Positions 11,160-22,321 of a stretch of DNA of 64,000 nucleotides are shown here, one piece after another. Position 1 is the first letter of the stretch. Every line of letters begins with the position of its first letter. The stretch comes from Gnetum montanum (Eukaryota; Streptophyta; Gnetopsida; Gnetales; Gnetaceae). The notes beneath the pieces were generated by a model that did not search any database, was not told where the DNA came from, and worked only from the letters and a program-made list of their open reading frames with translations. The position numbers and the translations under genes are program-made. Where the stretch lies: positions 195,787-259,786 of the forward strand of contig MNCI01022386.1 of NCBI GenBank assembly GCA_015680685.1. The letters run 5' to 3'.

Positions 11160-11175
11160 TTCAGTCATGGGGGTA
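11160..11175 (+). other. Polypurine tract of E1
   Basis: TTCAGTCATGGGGGTA ends immediately before the first base of the 3' LTR. It primes plus-strand DNA synthesis in LTR retrotransposons. Confidence 0.75.
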
Positions 11176-12071
11176 TGATGAGTCATGAATTTTTTGGTTA
11201 TGATATCACACCCATGATATTGCGTACACGATATCGTGGACGCAATATCACAGCCTAGACGTGATATCGCGTACACGATATCACATACACGATATCGCAG
11301 CCTGCTTTGTCATTTATAAATAAGAAGTAGGCATATTTAGTAGAGAGTTTTTTAGTTTTGAAAGTTTTTAAGTTAAGTTCAATAGTTTTGTAGAGACTCT
11401 TTGTCAATTTTCCTCTCAACCCTTTTCTTCCAGTGCATGCCCGCAGTGTGATGATTGTAATTGTACGACATCCTTATTCGAGTGTGATGTACTTGGACAC
11501 ACACATGATCAACAATAAAGATTAAGAGTACTTCATCATTGCAGCATCCACTTAGCTTAATTATTTATTTAATTTTTATTATTATTTACTACTTTCTTAA
11601 TTAATATCTCTCTACCCTTATCTCCTAGTAACACGGAATGAGTACGATTTAATCACAAGCATTCAAGTGTGACTACTTGGTAATCTAGTAGCGTACCTAG
11701 GCCATGCATTTGGTAATCCCAGTGGTAGTTATTCATGAGGTCTGAGATGTGTATGGATGATTAAGGAACGGATTCTCATCGCACTTAGGCTAGCTTAGAT
11801 TCTCTCTCACCCTCTCTCTCTCCTAGCTTAGTTAATATTATTTTCCATCATATCCAGGAGTAGCATTAGTGTAGGAACACATCATACACCTCACTCTGGA
11901 CTAAACCATATGTGAAAAAGCTAATACTAGTCCAGGTGGGAAGATAGCGAACAGCGATCTACAAGTAACTGTCTAGATACCACAACTAGTCCTTCTGTGG
12001 AGTTCGATCGGATCGTGCGTGAAACACTCATATTCGTATGGTTGAGTGTAGGGGTACCTCACCACTCATCA
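11176..12071 (+). repeat. 3' LTR of E1
   Basis: It begins TGATGAGT and ends ACTCATCA, an 8-bp perfect terminal inverted repeat, and is followed by the target duplication CTCAT. U3 has an expanded array of GATATC/GATATY palindromes at about 11201-11300 and a TATA box (TATAAATA, 11315-11322). Length is 896 bp. Confidence 0.95.
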
Positions 12072-12076
12072 CTCAT

Positions 12077-15000
12077 GAATATTATAAAATATTATTTGAA
12101 GTTACAGTGAACTCATGGTAGAAATGGAGGGTATGTGACAATCTAAATCAACTAGTAACTTTAACACTTATTTATAGTGATTAATAAATTTGTCAAATTC
12201 CTATAGTTTTACCATGTGACACCATGTTATTTTTTCTCTTCATGCAAAGCTACTTTGATATCATACTTCTCCATTATTAGCTTTGTTTTTTTTTTTTTTT
12301 TTGAGTTTTCTTTAGTTCCTATAAATGAGTGGAGTTTTGTTCTTTGTAACTATTCTTATCAATTTTTATTACTATCTTCACTATCAACTCCTAAACTCTA
12401 TTAGCTAGTTCAAGATATGTGTTGAATTCTATAGTGATTCGTGCTTGTTTTAGGCCTTCTAGCATCTTTTCTTGTTCATGAATAACTTTCAAGGCCTTAG
12501 TTACCTCTAGTTGATACTTTGTGATCACTTTAACATATTTTTATTTATCTACATATACTTGTCATTGATTCTTATTCAAAACATCATTTTATGTCAAAGA
12601 ATATGTAAAGACATCTTTATCTCTATCTCATTGATTATCAAAAGCTTTGGCTTTGAAGAAGTAAACCATGGTGATGTAATTAAAAATTATTAAATTGAAT
12701 AGAAAGATCATTGCTTACCATTAGTGAATGATGCTTAGCCAATGTTGTAATAGCTTTAGAAACCTTGGACCTTATAGTGGATATAAAATTATCATTATTA
12801 ATGTCTTTAATATCCTTTCATCTTGTCACATTATATAGTATTTTCTTAATCAAATTCTTTTTAGAAATTATTTTAGAGAAGGCCATAGTTGATTCAGAGT
12901 AAGTAACTCTATTCTTAAACTAATAGTATTCAAATATCATCTTTACTGAATACTATCTTTACTGTGGAGGATGAAAGATAGTCATAGATAGGTATTGACC
13001 ACCCCTTAACCTAAACATCCTCTAATTATTCTACTAATGGAATCTTTGTAATTGAATGCTCTTCCTTTGAAAATGCTTTAAAAAATAATGTGAATATCAT
13101 ATCTTTACCCTTATTCTTCACTATCATAGTGGCTTCACCCACTCTTAAGTTCTTGAAAACTTTAAAAAGTAGATAGCCATATCAAATTTGAGGCCTAGAT
13201 ATATAATAGGAACCAAGTAACTCATTCACAACCCTTCCTTCTTTAAGATACACAACTAATCAATTGGGCTTTCTTCTGTTACTGTGCCATAGAGAAAATT
13301 TAGCAATGGCTAGAAATGGAATTTCTTCTATCTTTTAGAAATACTCTACAAGCTATAATCTTTGCTTAAATCTAAATAAAGTATTCTTAACATTTGAAAG
13401 AATAGTCTCCTTATTGATACTTGATATGTCTAGTTCCAATCATCAAGAAAATTGAAAATAACTCCTCAAATGATATTCTAGAAGAGAGACCATTTTTCAA
13501 ACTAAAATCTAAGAGATCTTTTATGTACATTTTTAAACCACAAAATTAAACAAAACTAGTGAATAAACCAACTATTTAATGTTATAATAAATTTCCCAAC
13601 CAACAATGAATGTTTTAATATTGCAAACTCAAAAAAATAAAGTTATTCCACGATGGGTTATTACATTGTATTTCATCATGATTCTAAATTACAATAATGG
13701 TAGTGAGAATGGTAATTTTAAGATTGTATGCTCTAAAATTTTGGAAGAAATTGATTTGATAATGCACATCCTCTTTGAGGATGCACATGATTGTATTTTT
13801 AATTTTTTACTGTTTGACATTTTATTAAATAATTGATAAATAAATTGTTGATTATCCTACAATGATAAATTTCATCAACATACACTTACCTTTAATACCA
13901 TGTTAACTTTTATGATATGTTAAATCATAAGGGTCAAGGAAATAATACAAAACATATATTGATATAAATTAACATCCATATATTATGTTTAATAACATCA
14001 CAGACAACTAGATACCATAGTGTCTGCTTGAGTGTGTCATACATGTTCATGATAGTGTCACACATTATTTAAGACATAATTTGAATACCTCTTATTTATC
14101 TCATACAACATTCATAATTATTAATTCAATAATAACATCATAGTGTGTATGAACACTATGAATATGAATGAAAAAAATTACTAAAAACCAAAAATTTTCT
14201 TAGATGTAGAGTAAATCCACACTCAAGACTTTATCTTGGTTTTATTTCATACTTCACATCTTCACTTGGAAATTCTTATGAGTATTTATAGGTCTAGTAT
14301 AACCATCATGTCGTTGGGAAAAGGACATGACTATTTTTTTTATCATAAATAACTAATAATTAACATAAATAAATAACTAATTGTAATTATAGTATTATAC
14401 CATGACTTCACTATGACTACACTATGGAGATAACTCAATCATGATGATAATATCATTGTGATGGTGTAGACATAGGTTCACAGTGTTACTTCATGTAGCT
14501 CCCTTTTGAATTTTGAGCTTGATAAAACATACTAAATCCTTACTAGTGTTATGGTACAAGCCATTCGAATAAGATTCTAGACATCTAATTCAAATCAACC
14601 TTGCAAGAACTCATTGAACTACTCTAAGAAATCACAAAAATAAATTACAAGAATTTCTCTACTACTACATTAACAAACACAATGAATGTGATAAATGAAG
14701 AGTTTTTATAGCGGAAATCATCATTAAAAAGATTGCATCTATGACATTGTATCAAGACCTACAATATTATAAGTGTGATATTGTATCTACAATATTACAC
14801 CTACAATAATTACTATTTATTAATAATCTAGGAAATAAATATTAGAAGTAGATAGAAAAAATTTACAAGCATTTCCTATAACATGAATTCAAAGTAAAGA
14901 GATAGATACAATATGATATTTTACCTTTTGAAGTAGAGATGATACCTTTAAAAGTTTAAGTTAAAGTTATTTATCAATTTATAGTGAATTTCATAATCTC

Positions 15001-15667
15001 ATTAAATTTCTATTTGATAAATATTTAAAAAAAGGTTATTCTTAAAACTCCATATAAAATATGGTTTCATGAAAGAGTTTTATAGCCTAATAATTAGAAA
15101 AATAAAGAGCACATTCTTTATTTTGATCCTAAGTAGGTTTGCAAAACAATAAAGATTGGAAGAGTATACAAAGATCTAAACATTTCTCTTTAAATAGTAT
15201 CAATGAGGCCTTAAATCAAAGAGAAAACTATTTAATAATTATTGTTCCTCACCATTTGTGATCCATGATTAGGAACTCATGAATGGTATGTCATCATCTA
15301 AGAGTTAAAATAGGTAGATGGATCAAAATTCATTATGAAGAAAAAATATGTTGATTATTAAATCAAAATAGTATTGAACATGAAAACCACATTTTCCTAT
15401 CAAATATCTTACTTTTGAACATATTTGACTTAAGTGAAATTTTACACCTATTATTTTGGTTGATATGTTCCAAATGTTACTAACAAGACTTGTAGGTTTT
15501 CTGAAAATATTTTCAAAACTTATAACATGCATGTTTTTTATCAAATAGATCCTTTGAATCTATGGAGTTAACAAAATTTCAATTTTAGTTTGAAGACACT
15601 TCTTTTCCTTCAAATGCTTAAGAAAGTGCTTAGCCTTCAATGGAAATAAAAATTTAGTATTTCCTTA
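12077..15667. other. AT-rich spacer, nothing recognised
   Basis: This stretch received E1 and lies upstream of the truncated LTR of E2. It is AT-rich with no open frame above about 75 codons. A minus-strand reading near 13030-13400 (for example MIVKNKGKDMIF) has protein-like composition but I do not recognise it. A T15-type run lies near 12286-12301. It may be old transposon remains or true intergenic DNA. Confidence 0.5.
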
Positions 15668-15977
15668 ATGCTCATCACTCTAGGCTAAAGTAAATTTACG
15701 TTACTTTCATTACCTAGACTCAAGACTAAATTTCATTTTTAATTATGTTTATCACTAGGCGTAATTAGGGCCTAACAACATCAATTATCATATGCCTCAC
15801 TTTGGACTATACCATATGTGACAAAGTTACCACTAGTCCAAGTGGGAAGATAGTGTCCTACAATCAATGCTTAACAATCTAGATGTCATAATTACTCTCA
15901 TCCATGGAATTTGACTAGATCATGTGTGGACACTTGTGATTTGTATGGTTGGGCTTAAGGATACCTGCCACTCATCA
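15668..15977 (+). repeat. Truncated 5' LTR of E2
   Basis: About 310 bp aligns with the last third of the 3' LTR (57260-57563). Shared runs include TCATATGCCTCA and CACTCATCA at the end. Everything upstream (U3, TATA, most of R) is gone, so this copy has no LTR promoter. The left break near 15668 is approximate. Confidence 0.8.
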
Positions 15978-15978
15978 T

Positions 15979-15995
15979 TGGCGCTATTGCTGGGG
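15979..15995 (+). promoter_or_regulatory. Primer-binding site of E2, tRNA-Asp type
   Basis: TGGCGCTATTGCTGGGG starts one base after the LTR. It differs from the complement of plant tRNA-Asp at three sites, all C-to-T or G-to-A type changes, two of them clearly at CpG. Confidence 0.85.
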
Positions 15996-16110
15996 ATGGT
16001 GCTAGTTATCTAGATTAGTTATATCATACATGATCATTGTAAATGTATTAATGATCTATCTTTTAGAAAATATTAATATTTTAAAGTCACACACATTATC
16101 AAGTAAAAAC

Positions 16111-18600
16111 ATGTCTTCCTCACATAGGACCAATAATTCATCGTATGATGAAAAACACTCATAGGAGAAATGATATGATCTATATTGAAGTGAATTGGAG
16201 TGAACAATCACAATCATGGATTTCATATGCTTAATTAGACCCTTACTACACTCAAAGACTACATTTAACTAATGCAAACAATCCTAGAGAAGCTGGAATA
16301 TGTCCTAAAATAAGGAGGGCCTTAAGGCCTAGGACCTCTTCTAAAGCTAGAAAAGATACATTAAGAAACCAAAAGAGGACATATAGGAGCCATGGCAATT
16401 CTCCAAATTTTCCATCTTCCTCTTCCTCTTCTATGTCTAGTTCTGATAAGGATGAACATAGGTATAGAAATAAAGATGCACTAATGGATTAAGATGAAGA
16501 TAGAAATAGAAATAGATGATATCATCAAAGTGAGCATAGACAAGATCATCATAATCATACCAATAGAAATAGAAACCATCACCATGACATGTTTGATGAT
16601 GATGAACACTTGTTGGCTACAAGGAGCATGATGCACATAATGGAGGTAGTTAGAATACATCACAAGCATCAAAGGGAAAGTTACATTAAAAGGCTTGATA
16701 TGAATAACATTCCTAAATTTGTGAGAGGCTATAACTCAAATCCGCAACATCACTTACAAGCCTTCCATGATGCCTACACCTTGCAAAACATCGAGAGTGA
16801 GTGGCAAAAGCTTAAGCTCTTTCCTAGGACACTATTTGATGAAGCTAAAATTTGGTATAAGTCGTTGGAACCAAATTCAATCCATTAATGGTTCACAATG
16901 TTGGAACTCTTCAATGAGAAATACAAAACCTATGCGAGAGTGTCCAACTTGAGAAAACAAATCCAAGGATGGAGGCAAGAAAAACATGAATCCTTGGACA
17001 TGGCCTTGTATAGAGACTATTCACTACTACATAGATGTCCAGATCCTAATTTCTCTCAAAAAGAGTAGCTTTACCACATTGTGGATGGGCTTCATAACCA
17101 AACAAGAGAGACGCTAGGGATTTATGCCCAATGTCATTTATTTGAATTGAAAGCCCATTAGATACAAAGGCTAATTGAACAGGTGGTAAAAGGAGAGCTA
17201 TGTAAATGACAAAATGTAGATGAATATAACTAGGATGAAACTCTTCAAAAGAAATGGGTCCATATCTATGATGAGGAAAAAGAGACAACTCTAAATGAGG
17301 TGATTTCACAATAAACCTTGCCAACACAAAATTCTACCACTAAACTTAAAGCAAGGATAAATAAGATGTGTAGTTGATAAATGACAAAGTTACAACCTAT
17401 GTAAAAACCATATAGGAGAGGGTAATGCAAAAAAGATCAAGTGATCAAAACAAGAAGACGAAAAAGAACAAAGTAGTAGGTAGGAACGCTTACCAGTAAA
17501 AAGGAAAAATAGTTGTAGTAGAAGAGGCAATAGACTCAACCACAGGAGAGGATATTGGATGTGACATCTACCAATATGACCATTCAAAGGGCTACTGCCT
17601 AGTTATGTTACATCTACAAGAGTTTGGGGCTTTTACTTTCAATTCCAAGTTCATACAAAAGTAATGCTTAGGAAATTACCTTATTTACAAGGTACTTATA
17701 GATATTCCTACAACTGACCATATTATTCTAATGGGACTTCTTCATAGCCTCAAGATTACTATCAACTGTAAGGGCAAAATCCATAGTCATCACAGAAGCC
17801 ATCAACAAATCAACAATACCCTTATTGCCATCCAGACCCATATGACTACTATGTTCAACAACCTATTTCTCCAAATGGTTCTACTTCCTTTACCTTAGAT
17901 CACTACTATTACTCTCCTAAATATCATCAATCTATAACATCTTTGGTGGGATCACCATCTCAAACCTTTTATCCTCTCCAACATCCTCAATATTCTCATA
18001 CTTCCCTCCACCATATGTTACCACCAACAACACAAGAAGGGTTAGCACCACAACATCAATGAAAGAGTACCACTTATGCTATGAAGATACATGTAAATGA
18101 TAATGTTACTAAATCTCAACAAAATTCTCAAAAACATTCTTTCTTTAGGACAGTTTCCTCACATGGGTACAAAACTCATAGACTTACTAACTCATCACAA
18201 CCAACACAAGCCCAACATAGTGCAACACCCTTCCTTAGCAAAACAATGTCTTCCAATCCTATGTAAGATCCAACACCCATTACCACTCCAATGCAAAACA
18301 TAATAGATAAACCTATCATTATGGAGAGACAGGTAATTCCATACATTACTCCTAAAAAATATGGATGCAGTTGTGGAACAACCTTTCAGAATGTCAACAT
18401 AATCAATTCATCAGACCATAATGAATCCAAACAACAAGAGTGTGCACAAGTAAGAGTAGAAGCCACAAAATTAAAAGATAACCTATGGCCATTAACTGAG
18501 AACCTAAAATCATCTAAAACATGCATGTTATTAATTCCCATTCTAAGAAAATGATCCCAATTAAGAACTTACAAATGGAAATACTAAACCACAATCATAC
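16111..18600 (+). pseudogene. gag: gag of E2, first copy (broken)
   Basis: The start ATG at 16111 gives MSSSHR, the same N-terminus as gag of E4, which supports the choice. An S/R/H-rich N-terminal region is followed by the capsid-like block at 16660-17110 (YNSNPQHHLQAFHDAYTLQN, KLKLFPRTLFDEAK, NLRKQIQGW, HIVDGLHNQTRETLG). A zinc knuckle at about 17560-17600 reads G-C-D-I-Y-Q-Y-D-H-S-K-G-Y-C, with Tyr where E4 and the second copy have the second Cys. The tail (17640-18540) is rich in Pro, Gln, Tyr and Ser. Stops and shifts are frequent. It would form the particle shell. Confidence 0.8.
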
Positions 18601-18639
18601 ATCAACCATCTCATCACATGTCATCTTATCACTCTTGGA

Positions 18640-18930
18640 CTAATCATTGGCTTGTTCATCAAAAATTAGATAGTACTATAATCAGTGTGGACATATATTT
18701 GGTAACCGAGCACATAATGGCTAAATTTTTCAAGCACATACACCATGGCCATCAGCTCCTTTTCAGTAGTGATATAATTTAGTTGTGCTCCAATAATGCG
18801 CCTTACAATAGTGGTAGTCTTATGGTTATAACTCTTAGAGATGATACAATGTGATGTCATTAGAAAGTGGTTTGGAATTTGTTTGCATCTTGGAAAGAAG
18901 GGCTAATGCTTATCTTAACCATCAATAAGA
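18640..18930. other. Mosaic junction: inverted RNase H piece plus post-pol piece
   Basis: From about 18640 to 18800 the minus strand encodes an RNase H fragment (AQLNYITTEKELMAMVYVLE, HYVLGYQIYVHTDYS). From about 18795 to 18925 the plus strand instead matches post-pol DNA of E2 (52895-52985; GTGGTTTGGAATTTG against GTGGTCTGGACTTGG). Neither belongs between two gag segments. It is a scrambled insertion of family-derived fragments, with breakpoints approximate to about 20 bp. Confidence 0.7.
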
Positions 18931-19960
18931 AAGAGAGATGTATAGGTGTGTGATACCAAAGAGGAAGAAACCTTGGACCATGAAATTTGAAAAAAGATGC
19001 TACCAATCCAAAAATCTATTGCCAATGTAATAGCATAGGTAGCAAAAATGTGGGATTTAGTTGATGAAAGGTGTACAAAAGTGATAAAGATTGTGGAGGC
19101 AAGAGTAGAGTAAGTCTTTGCAAGAGGAAAAGACAAAATAAAGAAGAGAGAACTTGGACACAAAGGAAAAGTTGCTTCAGTAACCAAGGTCTCAGATACC
19201 AACTCTATAGATGATGAAGGTTGTACTATGTGCCAATATGAACATCCTAAGGGATGTTGTCTAGTCATGACACACTTGCAAGAAATAGGGGAATATGCAC
19301 TTGATCCCAAATTTGTTAAAAGACAAATGCCCAAACGATTACCTTATCTTCAAGGTAACTACTGACAAAACCTTCAGCCAATGTACTACCTAATGAAGCT
19401 TTGCCACAATCATAGGAAAATTATTATCAATAGTGGCAACAACCTCAATCATGGGCTATGTCACCACCTTACCAACAATAGCCATACTGACAGCTTGGTC
19501 CATAAGGATATTTCATCTAACATCCATTATCGCCTAATTGTGCTATTAGTCGAGCACCATAGTACTATTTAGCGGAATACCATAGATCAATGCTACTAAG
19601 GACTAATCCCAACTCATATTTGCATCCACTGACAGTTGGACCTTCTACTCAACACTCAAAGCCTATGCCACCAATGCTAGCTTCTGTCATGTAGGGGGAC
19701 TTTCCATCATAACCCTACCAAAGAATGCTACTACAAGGGTAGCTAATATGCATGATGGAAAGGTTACTTAACTGAGGAAACGACTATTTTTTAGAATGAG
19801 TGTAAAAAGGCTCAATCGATGGGGAACACGTCTAATTCCACCCCAACCACATTAAGTCCTTATCAATGTAGTAAGCTTCCAACTTCATCAACTTCAAATG
19901 TCACAACTATTATGCTTACACAAATAGTAACCCATTGCATCAAGGCAGGGGCTCTCTCAT
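18931..19960 (+). pseudogene. gag: Second gag C-terminal copy in E2 (broken)
   Basis: Plus-strand text around 19200-19370 encodes a second zinc knuckle, G-C-T-M-C-Q-Y-E-H-P-K-G-C-C, followed by THLQEIGEYALDPKFVKRQ, homologous to 17560-17660. A Tyr/Gln/His-rich tail follows (19370-19900). This repeats the C-terminal half of gag already present upstream, so E2 carries two, from different source copies. This second copy leads directly into the protease and is probably the one native to the downstream pol. Confidence 0.7.
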
Positions 19961-20030
19961 AGAAAATAACTGATCAAGAAGGTCCCTTGATTAATCTCCA
20001 AATAGTAAGACAAAAATCGTGTAAAGCTCT
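19961..20030 (+). pseudogene. Protease of E2, N-terminal part (split by E3)
   Basis: The frame from about 19972 reads QEGPLINLQIVRQKSCKAL and continues, after removal of E3 and one target-site copy, into LDSRSRVNMIS at 48485. This is the start of an aspartic protease that would process Gag-Pol. The insertion lies right at the active-site Asp motif. The sequence resembles the E4 protease start (SSLVYLKIARNKPCKALLD). Confidence 0.75.
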
Positions 20031-21687
20031 TGAAACACCATCAAATTTGGGCTCCCAGGTCTCAACTAAAAATTTGGCTAAGTGTCAAAACTTGGCAAAT
20101 TTTTTTAAGTGTTGAGACTATGCTCCCACTACTAGGACTATGCTCTAGAGCATAGTTAGTGTAGCAAACACAGACAACCTATATTTGCAAAATTTTCTAA
20201 GTGTCAACAGTAGCTAAAAATTTTTCTAAGTGTCCTGACTACACTCACCCTACTGGAGTTATGCTCTAGAGCATAGTTAGCATAGTCAGCCTTAGAATGG
20301 CTAGTTTTGCAAATTTTCCTAAGTGTTAAGCTAGAGCCTATTGTGCATGATTGGCATGGACGAAACAACTTGACAAATTTTCTAACTTCTGGCACTACAC
20401 TTCCTTCTATGCTCTAGCGCATAGCTAGCATACTCAGCACTGAGGAGATCAACTTTGCAAGATTTCTCTAAGTGTTTGAGCTACACTCTCCTTGCTAGGA
20501 CTATGCTCTATACTATAGCTAGCATAGTCTGTACTAAACCTCACTTTTTCTAGAATTTTCTTAACTCCTTCGGCTATGCTCTAGATCCTAGTCAATGTAG
20601 TCTGCATGAATTGCCTTTTGAAGCCTCTAGAACTCAGCACCAACCTACATCTCAACTTCAACATTCCCTCAGTAAGCAAGATCATTAAGCTTTTCCTCTT
20701 TTGCATCCACCATTTTCCCCCAAATTGTACCTATGCTTGACAACACTTGAGAGAGTCGGTAGCATAATCCTAGAGCGTAGTCTTCAAAATTGCATTATTT
20801 TCAGGTACATTGCAGTCTGTTTGGAGCTTGCATGTGCAGTCTCAGTAGCATAGTCACAATTTGGTAGTATCACAAGGTCCACTAGAGCACCCAGCAGAAT
20901 ACCATTTTACTTTAGTGAGATCATAGTTGGGGCTAGCATAGTCCCAACTACCCCTCTTCCACATGGCACCTAATATGCAACTCATGCTAACCCTAGGCCT
21001 ATAAATACCCTAGTCCTTCATGTTTTAGGGGTTGGCATTTTGAAACATTTGGTTGGAAAATTTGAGCATTAACATTCTTGGCACTCTTACAACTAGTTGC
21101 ACTTACCATCTTGCCAAACTTTGGGATACCACTAGACATTGTTGTACACCGCCTAGCATATAGTTAACCACTACAACCTAGAGGATGCCGCAATAACCAA
21201 TGTAGTAGGCTCAAACTCCATGGTGGATGTTAGTTTCCACAACCAGACACCTTGAGACTATGACTACACTGCCTACTACACTTGTTCATACATCGCATAC
21301 CTCCTCACCTTTCCTCTATAGTTGACTACGCTTCCCCCATTTGGGATGGTGTCATTTTCTCTCTTACTCACATTCTATGCATTTTTTGCATTTTCTCTAG
21401 AATTTTAGCATTCTATCCACATTTTACATTGTTCAAGCACATACTCATGCATTTGGACCCTCATTTTTGCACTTGAAACATTTATTACGCTCACACCCAT
21501 GAACACTTTGTCCCCCTTCAACATTCAATTCATCATAACACCGGTAAGTCCTAGTTCAATTGACAAGATCATTCTGGGCACCCCACCTCCATTCCTAGTA
21601 GGCCCTTGTGCACAAGCTTGGTTAAGGTTGTGCAACTGCAAACCTCTTGGAGTACTATTTCAGCCTTCAATGTTTTCAGTCACTACA
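20031..21687 (+). repeat. 5' LTR of E3
   Basis: It starts TGAAACACCA, ends CACTACA and aligns with 46837-48479. U3 carries repeated 14-bp palindromes of the ATGCTCTAGAGCAT type at 20140, 20260, 20409 and beyond. The TATA box is TATAAATA at 21000-21007. The target duplication GCTCT precedes it. Confidence 0.95.
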
Positions 21688-21693
21688 GTTTTC

Positions 21694-21711
21694 TAGCACT
21701 AGAAGGAGGGC
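21694..21711 (+). promoter_or_regulatory. Primer-binding site of E3 (decayed)
   Basis: TAGCACTAGAAGGAGGGC lies six bases after the LTR. Reading the first G-to-A and the GCAC as methylation decay gives a site starting TGGCGC, as primer sites do. I cannot name the tRNA with confidence. Confidence 0.5.
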
Positions 21712-22321
21712 CTTTTCCATTTCCTTCTTCAGCCATCCTTTGGTTGTTGCCTTGCATGCTCTCTACACCCCATGTAGATTGGTCCAAGTCGTTAAGTCCC
21801 CTGGAATCCCACTTGAAAACACTAGTGTTTACACTTAGCCAAATTTTAGGCACTCAATAGAGCATAGCTAGCTCCAACGGAGCGAACGTAGTTGGTTCTA
21901 AGCATAGTCCCAAAGTTAGTCATTTTTCAATGCATTTACACTTAGTCATTTTTCTATGCATTCTAGAATTTACCAATTTTTCTACATTTTTTTACACTTA
22001 ACCATTTTTCAACAATCTAACACTTAGCTACTTTTCTACATTTTTGCACTTAGTAATTTTTCTCTTATATTTTACATCTGCATTTCCCCTTGTACTATGA
22101 ACCTCGAACAACCTTTGACCTTTGCTTCAAGCATGATTGTTGTCTGGCCCATTTAGTGGAAAATCTAGATTAACCTTTATAAAGCTAGGGGCCATGTCCT
22201 AGCATAAAGGTAGTCTCTTAGGTAGCATAGCTTACCTTCCAAGGTCATGGTGCTCAACAACGAGTAATATAACTTTGTCTATCAAAAATTCTAGGCAAGT
22301 TTTCCCTTAGACTTCCAAGAA

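Larger units (their letters stand above)
132..12071 (+). mobile_element. E1: Athila-like Ty3/gypsy retrotransposon lacking pol
   Basis: The element has two LTRs (132-956 and 11176-12071), a primer-binding site, gag, a large ORF in the post-integrase position and a polypurine tract. It is flanked by perfect 5-bp target duplications CTCAT at 127-131 and 12072-12076, so both ends are certain. Gag (to about 3150) is followed directly by sequence that in E2 lies downstream of integrase, so protease, RT, RNase H and integrase are all missing. Removing the nested insertion 4414-7786 leaves about 8.56 kb. A single ambiguous base lies at 3247. E1 could be an internally deleted copy or a member of a non-autonomous gag-carrying subfamily that uses another element's enzymes. 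Confidence 0.93.

Noticed and set aside
12077-15667. Organellar DNA insertion
   Set aside because: No chloroplast or mitochondrial gene, tRNA or rRNA is recognisable; the stretch is simply AT-rich.
18915-19334. 139-codon minus-strand open frame
   Set aside because: The plus strand of the same stretch encodes the homologous gag knuckle and following block, so the minus frame is a shadow.
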